DNA of 64,000 nt from Toxorhynchites rutilus septentrionalis (GCF_029784135.1 NC_073745.1:76565569-76629568), one strand, 5' to 3'. Counted from the first letter of the stretch, positions 13,035-22,611 are shown. The notes: generated by a model not told the origin, from the sequence alone. A program made the numbers and translations.

Positions 13035-13312
13035 TTTCTTCTTCTTCTTCTTATATGGCACTAACGTTCCTAGAGGAAATCCGCCGTCTCAACGTAGTAT
13101 TACTTGCGTCATTTTCAATAGTACTTAGTTGAGATTTCTATGCCAAATAACACGCCATGAATGCATTCTGAGTGGCAAGCTCTAGAATACGCGTGACCAC
13201 AGTGCAAGTCAGAGGAAATTTCTTTGAAGAAAAATTTCCCCGACCAGAACGGGAATCGAACCCGAACCCCCGGCATGTTAGGTTTGACGCTAACCACTCG
13301 GCCACGGGAGCA
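13035..13312 (-). mobile_element. tRNA-derived SINE, complete, with 13-bp TSD
   Basis: Read on the minus strand, it opens with a tRNA-like head: A box TGGCCGAGTGGTTAGCG and B box GGTTCGATTCC. A tRNA-unrelated body of about 150 bp and an (AAG)n tail follow; on the plus strand the tail is the CTT run at 13,037-13,052. The direct repeat CATCAAAACTTTT flanks it at 13,022-13,034 and 13,313-13,325, showing LINE-type retroposition. Organisation fits mosquito tRNA SINEs such as the Feilai/Gecko class, but I cannot fix the family without a library. The 71-codon frame through it is not a gene. Confidence 0.88.
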
Positions 13313-13325
13313 CATCAAAACTTTT

Positions 13326-13805
13326 ACCACCCCTAAAAAAGTTTATTTTTGGAGTGTTATTAAAAAACATTACTGCATGGAATGTTTTAAACCTTGAGAA
13401 TGCATGGTTTGAATATATGGTCATGGATATATGAAAAATACAAAAATATAATTTTTGAACCCTGGCCAGTGGAGTCCGACTCAGATACGGGCCCTAAGCT
13501 AACATTCGATCCGGTGAGCGGCTGCTCTTCAGATGACTTGACAGTCTCAAAATCTATTTGAGAGGTACAATCTAAATTTTAGTATGTACGGAGTAGGTAC
13601 AGGCTATCGAATTATGCAAAAAAGAAAAGATCTTCCATAAACTCTTTTACACAATCGAATGAACTGGAATTGTCTCAGATTTCTAGTCATGAAAAGTTTA
13701 TTTCTCTGATGTATTATATTGGAAAGGGTAAATACATCAAAGTCAAATATAAGTTAGAAGAAGGTATTATAATTTGCATCTTCCATGATCCAACGACCAA
13801 TACAG
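13326..13805. other. Unassigned spacer
   Basis: Flank between the SINE and the first exon-like block. No feature is supported. Confidence 0.45.
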
Positions 13806-13897
13806 TTCCCCCACTGCCTAAGGCGCCAGAAGGGTTCAATTTGGCGGTCATTCCAGCTTCCCCATCACTCACAGACAAGCAGCGTACAATCGTGTAG
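13806..13897 (+). CDS. Possible alternative terminal exon A, host gene unknown
   Basis: After a CCAATACAG acceptor-like site the frame using two leading bases reads PPLPKAPEGFNLAVIPAS and on to a stop at 13,897. Codon use and composition are coding-like compared with the A/T-rich flanks. If instead entered in phase 0, a different frame is also open, to about 13,916, so the reading phase is unsettled. No domain is recognised. It is the first of four such short blocks within 2.4 kb, each with a polypyrimidine tract before it, which suggests alternative 3' ends of one plus-strand gene whose upstream exons lie elsewhere. Without transcript data this stays a weak call. Confidence 0.35.
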
Positions 13898-14063
13898 TTT
13901 CAGCTATAATTTGTAACAATTTTTCATCAAACAGAACCCCTTTGCTACCTGCTCACAACCCCTCACTTACGCGCAAATGTTCATCCCAACTATTGCCAGC
14001 TATAATTAATAAATTGCTTTATGACGGCCGCCGCCCCAAAACGTTCGCCCCCTCCCCCCCCAG

Positions 14064-14204
14064 AATACCCAACCCGACGATGCGACGTTCCGCAAATGCT
14101 CGTTCGACTTCGAGGGCATTCGCCACGGCTGGTATTTGGAGCAATTCCCGTCACCGAACAGTGGTAGCGACCGTCAGATGATACTTCTTCTAGTGTTTTC
14201 TTAG
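14064..14204 (+). CDS. Possible alternative terminal exon B, host gene unknown
   Basis: A run of C followed by CAG at 14,061-14,063 makes a good acceptor. Entered in phase 0, the exon reads NTQPDDATFRKCSFDFEGIR then HGWYLEQFPSPNSGSD, ending at TAG 14,202-14,204, 46 residues. The mixture of aromatic, acidic and turn residues looks like real protein, but all three frames stay open for over 100 bases because the block is GC-rich, so the frame is a preference rather than proof. No family is recognised. Downstream is T-rich DNA that would be 3' UTR. It could also be an internal exon if one of the GT sites near 14,125 is used. Confidence 0.4.
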   Translation, partial: NTQPDDATFRKCSFDFEGIRHGWYLEQFPSPNSGSDRQMILLLVFS

Positions 14205-14803
14205 TCTTGATGCATAGCAGTTCCATTTTTATTTTTCGTTGTTATTTTTTTTTCTTTTGGTTTTGAAATTTTGGGAAGTAAAGTCCCCATATCGGGACGA
14301 AAACTGTTCAAAATGTTCATATGCGACGAAGCCGTTAGGAGGCTTCCATGTTTTTGAAACCCGATTTTTCGCAAACTCTGCCGCCTAACTATGAGTTCCT
14401 AATATCGAGCTATAAAGCGATCTAATCCGCACATGCTTAGCGATAGCATAACCGGTAAAATTATTCGCCAACTAACAAGCTAGACATAATGCGAAAACCA
14501 TTGTGCCGAAACCAATTTTGCGACTAAAGAAACGGATTAATTTTTGGTTTTAATAGACTTTGCGTTTCGTACTTTTTGCTTTGTTTCTTTCGTAGATTTT
14601 TTTGTTAGTGCTTTAGTTGTTCTGCAAAGTAAAGTTTAATCGTAACTTCTAACGACTTTGAGATAGCTAATAATTCATCGTCGACTGGAAAAATGAAACG
14701 AATACTAACATTTCTTTTTTTTTCTTCTCTCCGCCCTGGCCGTGTTTTGCTCGGCCGGGTGTTTCGCCGTGTCCTTTCCTTTTCTGTCTCTCCCCCTACA
14801 CAG

Positions 14804-14929
14804 TATAAGCTAGACTTCAGCGGCCTCGCAGGACGGGCCGCAAGTGGAGGAGCCCGCGACGACGACGGCAGCCTGGGACTCCAAGGCGACAGCAAGGGCT
14901 CAACGACCAGCACCGAGGCGAGCATGTGA
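14804..14929 (+). CDS. Possible alternative terminal exon C, host gene unknown
   Basis: A strong polypyrimidine tract (14,770-14,800) and ACACAG precede the block. In phase 0, the same phase as exon B, it reads YKLDFSGLAGRAASGGARDD and continues with an acidic, Gly/Ser/Thr-rich tail ending TEASM at the TGA 14,927-14,929. The phase match with exon B is what mutually exclusive last exons of one gene would show. GC content is far above the flanks. An AG 17 bases further in offers an alternative acceptor. No domain is recognised; low-complexity C-terminal tails are common in signalling and channel proteins, but that gives no specific function. Confidence 0.42.
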   Translation, partial: YKLDFSGLAGRAASGGARDDDGSLGLQGDSKGSTTSTEASM

Positions 14930-16016
14930 CAGTACGGGATGGCCCGCCGGGGCGTGAAAGGTGACGCCCGGCGGACCAGAGTGTCCTTCCTCCTGTTTTA
15001 GAATAAGCATTAAACATTGCATATGACCGTATTTATCGAATTTATATTCCAACGTTGTGTATGTTTGATGATTCTCGATTAGAGCAGACCAGACGACCAA
15101 AACAAGACGAGGCGAGAGGTAGCACGAATCGTCTCCCAAAATTCTCAGAGCAGAGCGAAACAAATGTTTGTTTTCCAGAATTCTAGAGTGACCATCAAAC
15201 CACACAAAACCACATAATGTAACACACACATACACTTGGAGCAGTCAGTCACATTACGAAGAAAAACGTGTTTGTTAAATATGTGTAATATGAAATCATA
15301 AATATTGAAATATGAATGTTTAGTGTATCGAAACAAAACTAAGAACAACAAATTTGAGGAGAACCCCTTTCCGACAACTGCAAGCAAATGCAAGCGCAAA
15401 CTTTAACAAAAAAAAATCTATCCTTTTCGGGCACAAACACACAAACACACATTCGCAAACGCACTGCTCTTGATTTCTTCGCTTATCAAATTCGATCTGC
15501 TTCAAGCTTCCTTCCTGTAATGTCAGGCTAGAGAAACCTGCGTCGGAACGTTGCTAATCTTTGGCACCCATTCGCCGAAGCAAAAGCCCCGTCGGAACGT
15601 ACAGTAGCCGGGTAGCGAGGTTTAGATTTAGGTAGATCTAGCGCGATTAGTTTAGTTTTTTGTGTTTCCTGTCGCGATTAGTTTTAGGCATTATCACACA
15701 GACACTATTTAAGCGACTGCAATAGGAATCACCAAAACTATAATTCCTATACGCTATCAACCGGAGCGCCACATCCGCTCTCTTCTGGGAGATCCTCCCC
15801 CACCACACGCTGCGCATTTACTTCCGCTGTGGATGAACTGCCCGATAAACGCACGCAAAACGCGCTCTCCTACTTCCTGCATGAACAACGCCCCCAAAAA
15901 GCACTTTGCACCCACTCGCGCACACACAGCACACAAACGCATTCTGCTTTAAACACATCACGTCCTCAAACACATCTCCTCAAATCCTCAAATTGAACCT
16001 CCCCCCCAATCCACAG
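14930..16016. other. Probable 3' UTR or intron of the exon-like blocks
   Basis: Moderate GC content with CA- and ACAC-rich stretches (15,420-15,460, 15,860-15,950). No repeat partner elsewhere in the window. No ORF on either strand has recognisable motifs. Confidence 0.4.
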
Positions 16017-16168
16017 CGGACGCTCCGATGAGGAGTTCCGGGGGTGCTGGCGAAGTTCCTGCTCCTGGCCGGAAGCTCGCACGCCTCCCGGAACACATCG
16101 AAGTGGAACTCGAACAACTACTGGATGTACGAACTCCCCCCCGTGGTGGCTCCCATCTGTTTTTTTGA
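16017..16168 (+). CDS. Possible alternative terminal exon D, host gene unknown
   Basis: A C-rich tract and CCACAG end at 16,016. Using two leading bases the block reads DAPMRSSGGAGEVPAPGRKL and then LPEHIEVELEQLLDVRTPP, stopping at 16,168. The second part could form a short amphipathic helix. In phase 0, the phase of exons B and C, it would stop after four codons, so either it belongs to a different splice phase or it would simply terminate the protein. No family is recognised. Sharp loss of GC after 16,170 supports an exon edge. Confidence 0.35.
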
Positions 16169-17072
16169 TGTGGCGTTTTCTTTCTATCAAATGTTAACCG
16201 CGCGAGTAAACGCGCGGAACGGTGTCCGCGACGAGAATGACGCGGAAAATTGTCTCTGTTGAATCCCTGATGCGTACCTGTGTAGAAAGTTGATTGATTT
16301 TGATGTACCAATGGTTTAGTTTCAGGTGTAGAAAAACCATTGAATTTAGGTTACTAGAGGTTGATGGACATGAGTGAGGAAAAACATCGGTATTGTTTCA
16401 TGGTAAAATCTAGAGTGATGACGAACAACCGAGGTTTGAGCGAAGGTAAGGTTTTATCGAAAATCGGAATTGTTGTTTATGAAATGCTTAGCACGAGGGT
16501 TTGATGTAAAATTATTTACTGCTTCTGGAATGACAAACGTTGTTGGATATTTCCCTTCAAAGATCCGGCGATCTTCGACCGGCCCAATTTTTTTTTATCT
16601 AGACAATGTTCAACATTTACAATTTCCTCCGAACATTTTATCGTACATTCGTTATAAAGATCAGACGGCGCTACACCAATTTCAACTAATAATTGACTAA
16701 GAAACAAATCTCAAATTCTAATTAATTCAAAACTTTTTGCTTACATTGTAAGTAAAGAGGTTTATGCAATTAAATGTTAGGTTAGTTCAATTCTTTGCGG
16801 TAAACTAAATGAAGGCTTTCCTACACACGAACATGACACTTATAATTAGCCAGGCGAAACGCATGATAATTCAAGTATCGTCACTTGAATGATATTGTTC
16901 ATGAGTTCCTTAACGACCACTATCGTTCCATTGCACAGTTTCAGTTGATTGGTGGTCCCGGAGCACGATGTTTGCCAACCTTCAGTCATCAATTATTTCG
17001 TGGAAGTTCTCGCAAATCCAATGAACTCAGAAATACCGTTGGATTTGAATGACTGCCACGAATTGTTCAGGT
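16169..17072. other. Unassigned DNA
   Basis: No gene or repeat partner is seen. Frames at 16,470 and 16,516 lack motifs. Confidence 0.45.
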
Positions 17073-17170
17073 ATTTTGACGTAGGACTACGTCTAACCGG
17101 AAGATATAGGGGGTGAAATGGAAATCTAGGCACTGAACAAGTAGGAAAAAATGCAAGATTTGGTTTTTTT
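17073..17170 (+). repeat. Left arm of an inverted repeat flanking the histone relic region
   Basis: Starts TTTGACGTAGGACTACGTC and continues TAACCGGAAGATATAGGGGG..CACTGAACAAGTAGGAAAAAATG. It matches the reverse complement of 22,520-22,611 over about 95 bp with few differences. The first part contains the palindrome GACGTAG-GA-CTACGTC. Confidence 0.7.
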
Positions 17171-17220
17171 CAAAACCACGAGTACTAAGTTTTCTAAATT
17201 GGAACCATTCCATTAAACAA

Positions 17221-17236
17221 GGCGCTTTTCAGGACC
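17221..17236 (+). terminator. Degenerate histone 3' stem-loop
   Basis: GGCGCTTTTCAGGACC has the loop and lower stem of the animal histone stem-loop (GGYYCTTTTCAGRRCC) with two mispaired stem positions, followed by ATTAAA. It is probably the end of a lost plus-strand histone gene. Confidence 0.5.
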
Positions 17237-17454
17237 ATTAAACCTTCCAAAAAAGAGTTTAGGAAATACAGTTCAATGCTTTCTAAAACATTATGCAAAA
17301 TAATAATAAAACACAAATTGATTTTTTCATCATTTGTTTGCCAGGATCTGATGAGTATGTGAATTTGGCAGTTGTTCTGAGCTTATTGATAATTGGGGAC
17401 TTTCCTGATTATTCAATTTTCACCCATTCTTAAATTGTTTCCAGATTGAAAGTA

Positions 17455-17610
17455 CAGTAATTTACAATTCGTTCCACATTTAGCTAATTGGACGGACATG
17501 TAATGCGACTTATTTAGTTGGACATTTTTGTAAACATAGAGATCCAAATTATGACCCCACATTGAAAGTCGACACTGTACCACTGTCATCGCAAATGTTC
17601 AATTACAGGT
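17455..17610 (+). repeat. Diverged repeat also present at 19,690-19,830
   Basis: Shared text includes CCAAATTATG, CCC, TTGAAAGT, GTCGACAC, then CCACTGTCATCGC. The two copies are in the same orientation, 2.2 kb apart on either side of the H2A relic. No coding content. Confidence 0.5.
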
Positions 17611-17636
17611 TAAAATCGCCTCCAATGCGACACTGA

Positions 17637-17795
17637 GTGGCGCGTCGGCACGTCGCATTGAATGTAATTTATAGTACAACATGTCACAAAGCTGGATGGG
17701 AAGAAATTTTCCAACTGTGAAAGCTGTGGCGAGTGGCAACAAATCGCTAAACAGGAAGGTTTAGCCGAACAAGATGGGGATATCGAGTGATAACA
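17637..17795 (+). repeat. Histone-associated spacer module, copy 1
   Basis: About 155 bp from GGCACGTCGCATTGAATGTA to GAGTGATAACAAA. It matches 18,391-18,538 at well over 85 percent by eye. Each copy is followed by a histone-type stem-loop: copy 1 by a minus-strand one at 17,831, copy 2 by a plus-strand one at 18,554. Confidence 0.7.
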
Positions 17796-17830
17796 AAGCA
17801 ATAAACTCTTTAGATTGAAGATAATTTTGT

Positions 17831-17846
17831 GATCCTGAAAAGGACC
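17831..17846 (-). terminator. Histone 3' stem-loop, minus strand
   Basis: Minus strand reads GGTCCTTTTCAGGATC followed by ACAAAA: six stem pairs (one G-U) around loop TTTC, the signature of replication-dependent histone mRNA ends. A minus-strand gene would lie to its right, towards the shared promoter near 18,000. A start-like ATGGCAAAAAAATACATT at about 17,907 exists, but no histone coding sequence is recognisable between. Confidence 0.6.
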
Positions 17847-18006
17847 CTTTTTAGCCTGCATGTGAATCCAACGAGCGAACAAATCGTAATGAATGTATTT
17901 TTTTGCCATCGCTCCCTTTTAACGCTCACTCGTTCGTCTCGTTGGACTCGCCCCTCTGGCTGAGTCTGCCGATTAGTCTCTATGCTGTGAGTGTGTACCG
18001 CTAGAG

Positions 18007-18013
18007 TATAAAA
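18007..18013 (+). promoter_or_regulatory. TATA box of the H2A relic
   Basis: TATAAAA within GAGTATAAAACACGCGG, about 75 bp upstream of the degraded H2A start. This is standard spacing for insect histone genes. Confidence 0.6.
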
Positions 18014-18082
18014 CACGCGGACCCCAAAAAAATATCTTATTTTCTTTCAAACCGTAAACCCGTGTGGTTGTACGGCATCGGC

Positions 18083-18320
18083 ATCGTGGGCGTAACAAAG
18101 GAGGACAAGTTAAGGGAAAGGCAAAGTCTCACTCGAACCGTGCAGGTCTCCAGTTCCCTGTTGGTCGCATTCACTGATTGCTCCGCAAGGGTAACTAGGC
18201 CGAACGGATTGGTGCCGGAGCACCAGTATACCTAACAGCAATTATAGAGTTTCGGCCGTCGGAGTGCTCGAGTTGGCTTGCAAAGCTGCTCACGACAATT
18301 AGAAAACCCGCATCAAGAAC
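18083..18320 (+). pseudogene. H2A: Histone H2A pseudogene (canonical type), 5' two-thirds
   Basis: A degenerate but clear replication-dependent histone H2A, the nucleosome core protein that pairs with H2B. The sequence follows the H2A order: GRGKGG-like start, [22 protein letters not shown]-stop-LLRKGN-stop-AER, GAGAPVYLTAII, then after a frame break VLELA-like and AAHDN-KTR. The conserved [11 protein letters not shown] and GAGAPVY motifs mark canonical H2A rather than H2A.V. Nonsense codons replace conserved residues (after GRIH, after RKGN and after GAPVYL), and the reading frame is lost after about codon 65. Coding similarity ends at roughly residue 80 of the usual 124; spacer module copy 2 and an intact stem-loop follow. 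It has a TATA box and no intron, so it is a decayed cluster copy rather than a retrocopy. Confidence 0.85.
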
Positions 18321-18390
18321 AGAGCAGGTTCGGTTCGGCGCTCATCAAGGCAACAATTAGTTTCAGTGAGTGGCAAAGTGTTTCTCCGGC

Positions 18391-18538
18391 ACGTCGCATT
18401 AAATGTAATTTACTGAACAACATGTCACAAGCTGGATGGGAAGAAATTTTCCAACTGTGAAAGCTGTGGCGAGTGGCAAACGCAATAGCTAAACAGGAAG
18501 GTTTAACCGAACAAGATGGGAATGTCGAGTGATAACAA
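18391..18538 (+). repeat. Histone-associated spacer module, copy 2
   Basis: Direct copy of 17,637-17,795, lying between the end of the H2A relic and its stem-loop. The 60- and 79-codon frames through it are not genes. Confidence 0.7.
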
Positions 18539-18553
18539 AAACACAACACCAAA

Positions 18554-18569
18554 GGTTCTTTTCAGAACC
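18554..18569 (+). terminator. Intact histone 3' stem-loop
   Basis: GGTTCTTTTCAGAACC: six perfect stem pairs, loop TTTC, preceded by AAA and followed by ATCA, as in animal histone mRNAs. It marks the 3' end of the H2A relic, whose coding part has decayed while the processing signal has not. Confidence 0.85.
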
Positions 18570-18694
18570 ATCAACATATTCATAAAGAGTAAACAGTAAA
18601 CTAATCCATTTTTCAGGTAGATAGGTAGGTATTCACATAGGAGAAGAAAATAAAACAATATATTTAAAATATATATTTAACAAAAGCTGTCCCC

Positions 18695-18968
18695 AAGACG
18701 GCGCCAGTGGTTGTATGGTTAGCGTAACAGCCTCACAATCCGATCGGCCTGGGTTCAATCCCAGCTGGCGTCGTTGGGATTTTCTGAGGCGAAAAATCTC
18801 TGGTTACGTCTTCCTTCGGAGCGGAAGTAAAAGAAGTTGGCCCGGCTCATGAGTTGTTGAGTCTGATAGGTAGGAACAGGTGGAGTCGCCTCCCTGATGT
18901 CGGTGATTGGCACTAAAGTGGCGGAAATAGGCCGACGAAAAATAAGCGAAGATAAAAAAAAAAAAAAA
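18695..18968 (+). mobile_element. tRNA-derived SINE, copy A, with 13-bp TSD
   Basis: Begins GACGGCGCCAGTGGTTGTAT with a tRNA-like head whose end (GCTGGCGTC) pairs with the start. B box GGTTCAATCCC at about 18,751. A body of about 200 bp and an A tail follow. AAAAGCTGTCCCC flanks it at 18,682-18,694 and 18,969-18,981. It differs from copy B (34,040-34,310) at only two sites outside the tail, so the family was active recently. Probably one of the abundant Aedes SINEs of the Feilai type; family name not proven. Confidence 0.9.
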
Positions 18969-18981
18969 AAAAGCTGTCCCC

Positions 18982-20219
18982 TTTGTATAGTCCTACGTCA
19001 CTCCGGTTATGTCCCCGACATTACCCACCCGTCTTTTAAATTCTTATTTTTTGCTGCCAAAATCACACGTGACCTCAACCAAACGCGGTTTACATAAAGG
19101 TGGAAACATAATGCCGCGTTGTGCGTTGCTTCTCATCAGCTGTCATTGTTTGCGTTTTGTACTAAAACATTCGCCCGACGCAGTCTGTTGATTTGCAGTC
19201 ACAATCTCGCATTCGCGTCACCACTTTTCATGTAAATAAAAACAAAATAAAATTCGTATGAAAATCTTGTTCTTGTTGTGTCAACGGATCAGTTGAATGT
19301 TTTTAAAAACAACACATTGACATATCCGCGCTGGCGGCATTGAGCTTCGTTTACTAGTTTAGGGGAGCGTGAAAGAATAGCTGATTTTCAGTCGGAATGA
19401 ACATGTTTTCAAAATTAAAATTATGAATGAAAATTAGCTTTTCCATATCAAACTAGTATTCTATTTAAATGAAAAACATTTTTGTTTGAAGGTGGTGAAA
19501 AAGTCTCATACGAAAATTGTTTATGAAGACAACTCTATATTATGATGAAAAAATTCAGCAACAATGTTGGAATCGTTTAGCCATATGATTGAATGAAAGT
19601 CAGAAACACGTGTTTGAAGTAATCAAATAACATGATGTGAAAATGTTCATTCAAATTTTAGAATTTAAAAACCGGCTTCGTGTCTACTAATCTGATAGAG
19701 ATTACACTAACGAGTTTATGACCCAAATTATGGCCCTAATTTGAAGTTGCCACCAGACGTCGACACCATGCCACTGTCATCGCGAATTCGTCGCAAGCAG
19801 TTTAGAACAAATGTTAGCGTTTAGTACATGACGCAACGCATTATTGTGTTCGACTAAATGGTAACACACATATTTAAAATTGAGTGTCAAAGCACAATTG
19901 TCGCAAAATGTGTTACAAGAATTAATTTTCCAATGTTTTTACTAAAATGAAATTACACAAAAAAGAAGAACTCTTTTTATGGTGCGGGTAAAACGGACAG
20001 ATTTGTAATATATGAAGTGTAGAAACTTTGAATTTCACTGTCATCGTTTGTCTGTCCAGTAACTGAAACAGAATCACCAACAGAAAAAGAAAAAAAAGAA
20101 AAAATGGTTGAATACTCTTTCCGTCACAAATATGTCGCTGTGCATTTCACCCAGTACAAATAAATTAACAATTAAATTAACTTAAATTTTACTATTACTA
20201 TACAGTTGCTCTCAATGAT
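18982..20219. other. Unassigned DNA with repeat fragments
   Basis: Contains a degenerate inverted match to the 17,073 arm (around 18,989-19,015), the second copy of the 17,455 repeat (19,690-19,830), and an element-end-like GGGTAAAACGGACAG at 19,985. No coding sequence. Confidence 0.45.
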
Positions 20220-21060
20220 TATTCGAGATCGTTGAAAAAATCCAGAACAAAGCATATCCAGAGAAAGATTGATCAAAACAAAAATAATAGCAAACGGTCG
20301 TAGAAAATTTTGAAAATCTTGATGAAATCTAACAACAGTTCCCGGGATCCATAACTTTCGGAAATCCAGCCAGAACATTAGAAAACATAATTGCCAATAA
20401 GGTTAATTCATATTTTCTTGACAATGTTTCACTTAACAATGAAAGTATTGATTTGGTAAGTGAACCTGACGAAATAGCACAGCCGACGGCCAGTGGTTGT
20501 AACCTGGATTTTTTTTTTCGCCCAATAACTTTTGCGGACCTTAAAAGAATTTGTTTTGCGCTAGAAAAGTCGGCCTGTGTTGATGAATTCAATGCAAAAG
20601 TTGTTCAAGATTGCTTTCATGTCATTGGACCTTCCCTCCTGGACCAGACAAAATCGAAGAGTTTCGTCCTATCAATATGTTGCACACAATAGAACTGCTA
20701 GAATTAGTCGTTAAAGACCAGCTGGTGAATTATTTGAACAATAACTCATTACTAGCACCAGAGCAATCGGGATATCGGGAACCACATTCTTCGATATATT
20801 TCCGATGAAGCTGCTTTGAATTTGGTGCCAGCTAAATGAAAAGAATATATCGAGAACGAAGAAGCGGTCATTGCAGTGTTTTTGGATTCGAAACGCACCT
20901 TTGAAACTATTTCCAAGCCCTAGTTGTTACAAACACTGCGGCAAGCGTGCTGGGGCCTATTTTATTCATAATGTACACAAATGACATGCAACGAATCTTA
21001 CGTTTTTGTGATATAAATTGATTTGCTGACGATACAGTTCTGTTCAAGTTTGTTTGAAGA
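20220..21060 (+). pseudogene. Non-LTR reverse transcriptase fragment
   Basis: Degenerate LINE ORF2 piece. Traceable in shifting plus-strand frames: the pre-RT linker (KVNSYFLDNVSLNNESIDLV), ITFADLKRICFALEKSA..VDEFNAKVV, EEFRPINMLHTIE (RT motif of the FRPI type), LLAPEQSGYR, ALNLVPAK, AVIAVFLDSKRTFETI (catalytic Asp region), GPILFIMYTNDM-like text and LFADDTVLF-like text near 21,010-21,050 (the ADD catalytic box). Deletions are evident between GPSLLDQ and EEFRP and after LLQTLR. The endonuclease and 3' end are absent. The clade is probably CR1/Jockey-like; dead. Confidence 0.7.
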
Positions 21061-21289
21061 TCGAGAGAACGAATGTTGTCGAGTAAAGAAGGCCCATTAG
21101 CGATTTCTGAAGGGTCAAGCAGACAACCGTCCGAATGAACGGATAAGCTATAACCTGATCCTTCATCCAATGGGTTGAATTTTTATTATTCTGGAAATTA
21201 GAACAGTTGTCTCTGGCAAAAAGTCATGAACAAGAAATAGGAGAAAACCTTAAAAATCTTAAGCAGAAGAAGAAAAGGCTTAAAGTTAA

Positions 21290-21640
21290 GTGTTTGATGC
21301 AAACGGTTCAACATGATAGCGGCGGTTAGACGCTGTAGCGTTCAATGACTGCTTCTGGATCAGGAATCATGGAGTTCATCCATTCGACGATGGACAAGGT
21401 GGGTATGTGTACATTCTGAAATGTTGCTTGCAACATTCCACGCAGAAAACGGATCTACCGCATGATTATTATTTCCTACAGTATAATGCTCCGAAGCACC
21501 CTGCATTCATCGTACGGAAGTGACCCCTGCATAAGGCTCCGAATTAGCTCAAAGCATCTCTCCAGTTACCGGGTTAGAACCCTATAGAGTATCTCTATTG
21601 CTAAATTCAGCACAGTCTGAAAAATTAAAAACCAAAGAAC
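21290..21640 (+). pseudogene. Tc1-like transposase, C-terminal remnant
   Basis: The catalytic half of a Tc1/mariner-superfamily transposase in broken frames: MDKVGMCTF/YVYILKCCLQHSTQK, DLPHDYYFLQYNAPKHPAF (the QQDNAPKH box, with the catalytic Asp lost), HKAPN-LKASLQLPG, NPIEYLYC (NPIE box). Several stops interrupt it. No terminal repeats were located. It is an old, immobile copy lying between the RT fragment and the 94-bp tandem array. Confidence 0.65.
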
Positions 21641-21783
21641 AAGGCGGGGATCAAAATAAGGGTATCGAAATCTGTAGAAAATTTGAACATGACGTTTTAT
21701 GTAAAAAAATGGGTGGGTTATATCTATGATATAACCGCAAGGTCGACATGGGACTATCTTAGCTTAGTAACCATTTGTATGTA

Positions 21784-22335
21784 TTGATTGCAGTTTGCAT
21801 GTATTTGCAATGGCGATTTCCCCAGACACCTTGGTTTAGAAGTCTTTATAGGTAATCAGATTTCAGTCGGAACAAAAATACTCCCGACCTGCATGAATTT
21901 GCAATACCAATTTCCCTGGACACCTTGTTTCTGAAGCCTGTGTTGGGGAAACATATTTTAGTCGGAACAAATTGCCCTCGACTTGCATGTATTAGCAATG
22001 CCAATTTTCCCTCGCTCCATGGATTTGAAGTCTGTGGTAGGGAAACACATTTCAGTCGGAACAAAAATGCCCCCGAATTGCATGTATTTGCAATGCTAAC
22101 TTTCCCACGCTCCTTGGACTTGAAGTCTGCGTTAGGGAAACGCATTTCGGTGGGAACAAAAGCTGCCCCTACTTTCATGTATTTGTAATGTCGATTTCGC
22201 CAATGCTGCTTGGTTTTGAAGTCTGTGTTAGGGAACATATTTCGGAGAGAACAAAAGTCCCCCTACTTTCATGTATTTTCAATTCCGATTTCCCCAACGC
22301 TGCTTGGTTTTGAAGTCTGTGTTGGGGAAACCGTA
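21784..22335 (+). repeat. Tandem array, period 94-95 bp, about 5.8 units
   Basis: Unit landmarks are TTTCAGTCGGAACAAAAAT, a CCCC-containing spacer, TGCATGTATTTGCAATGC, CAATTTCCC and TTGAAGTCTGTGTTAGGGAA. The CAGTCGG-equivalent positions fall at 21,864, 21,959, 22,053, 22,148 and about 22,242. Units are diverged from one another. A 130-codon minus-strand frame stays open across the array (motifs FRLKCVSLP, FVPTKICFP recur), probably because a 94-95 period shifts frame each unit without meeting a stop. Confidence 0.85.
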
Positions 22336-22519
22336 AATCGGGCCAATCAAAACGAGGCAGTTAGGGCGTTTAGATAACGCTTAACATTTTACAGTTATTC
22401 AATTATTTATCTAATGAAAAATGACATTTTATTAATTGCGATAGATGCGTAGAAATATTCCCTATCAATTGATGCAAACATCTTTCCGATCCAGTAGAAA
22501 ATGTTCGAGTTATAAGCAT

Positions 22520-22611
22520 TCGAAATCTTGCATTTTTTCCTGCATGTTCAGTGTTTATGTTTTCATTTTACCCCCCATATATTCCGGTTAGACGTAGTCC
22601 CACGTCAAAAT
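22520..22611 (-). repeat. Right arm of the inverted repeat flanking the histone relic region
   Basis: Reverse complement begins TTTTGACGTGGGACTACGTC then TAACCGGAATATATGGGGGG, matching 17,073-17,170. The arms face inwards, 5.5 kb apart. Confidence 0.7.

Noticed and set aside
13240..13312. Functional tRNA gene on the minus strand
   Set aside because: The promoter boxes are good but the unit continues into a SINE body with an (AAG)n tail and has a target duplication.
18697..18775. Functional tRNA gene
   Set aside because: Same as above: head of a SINE, repeated at 34,041 with its own target duplication.
21784..22335. CRISPR-like array
   Set aside because: Units are continuous tandem repeats without unique spacers, in eukaryotic DNA.
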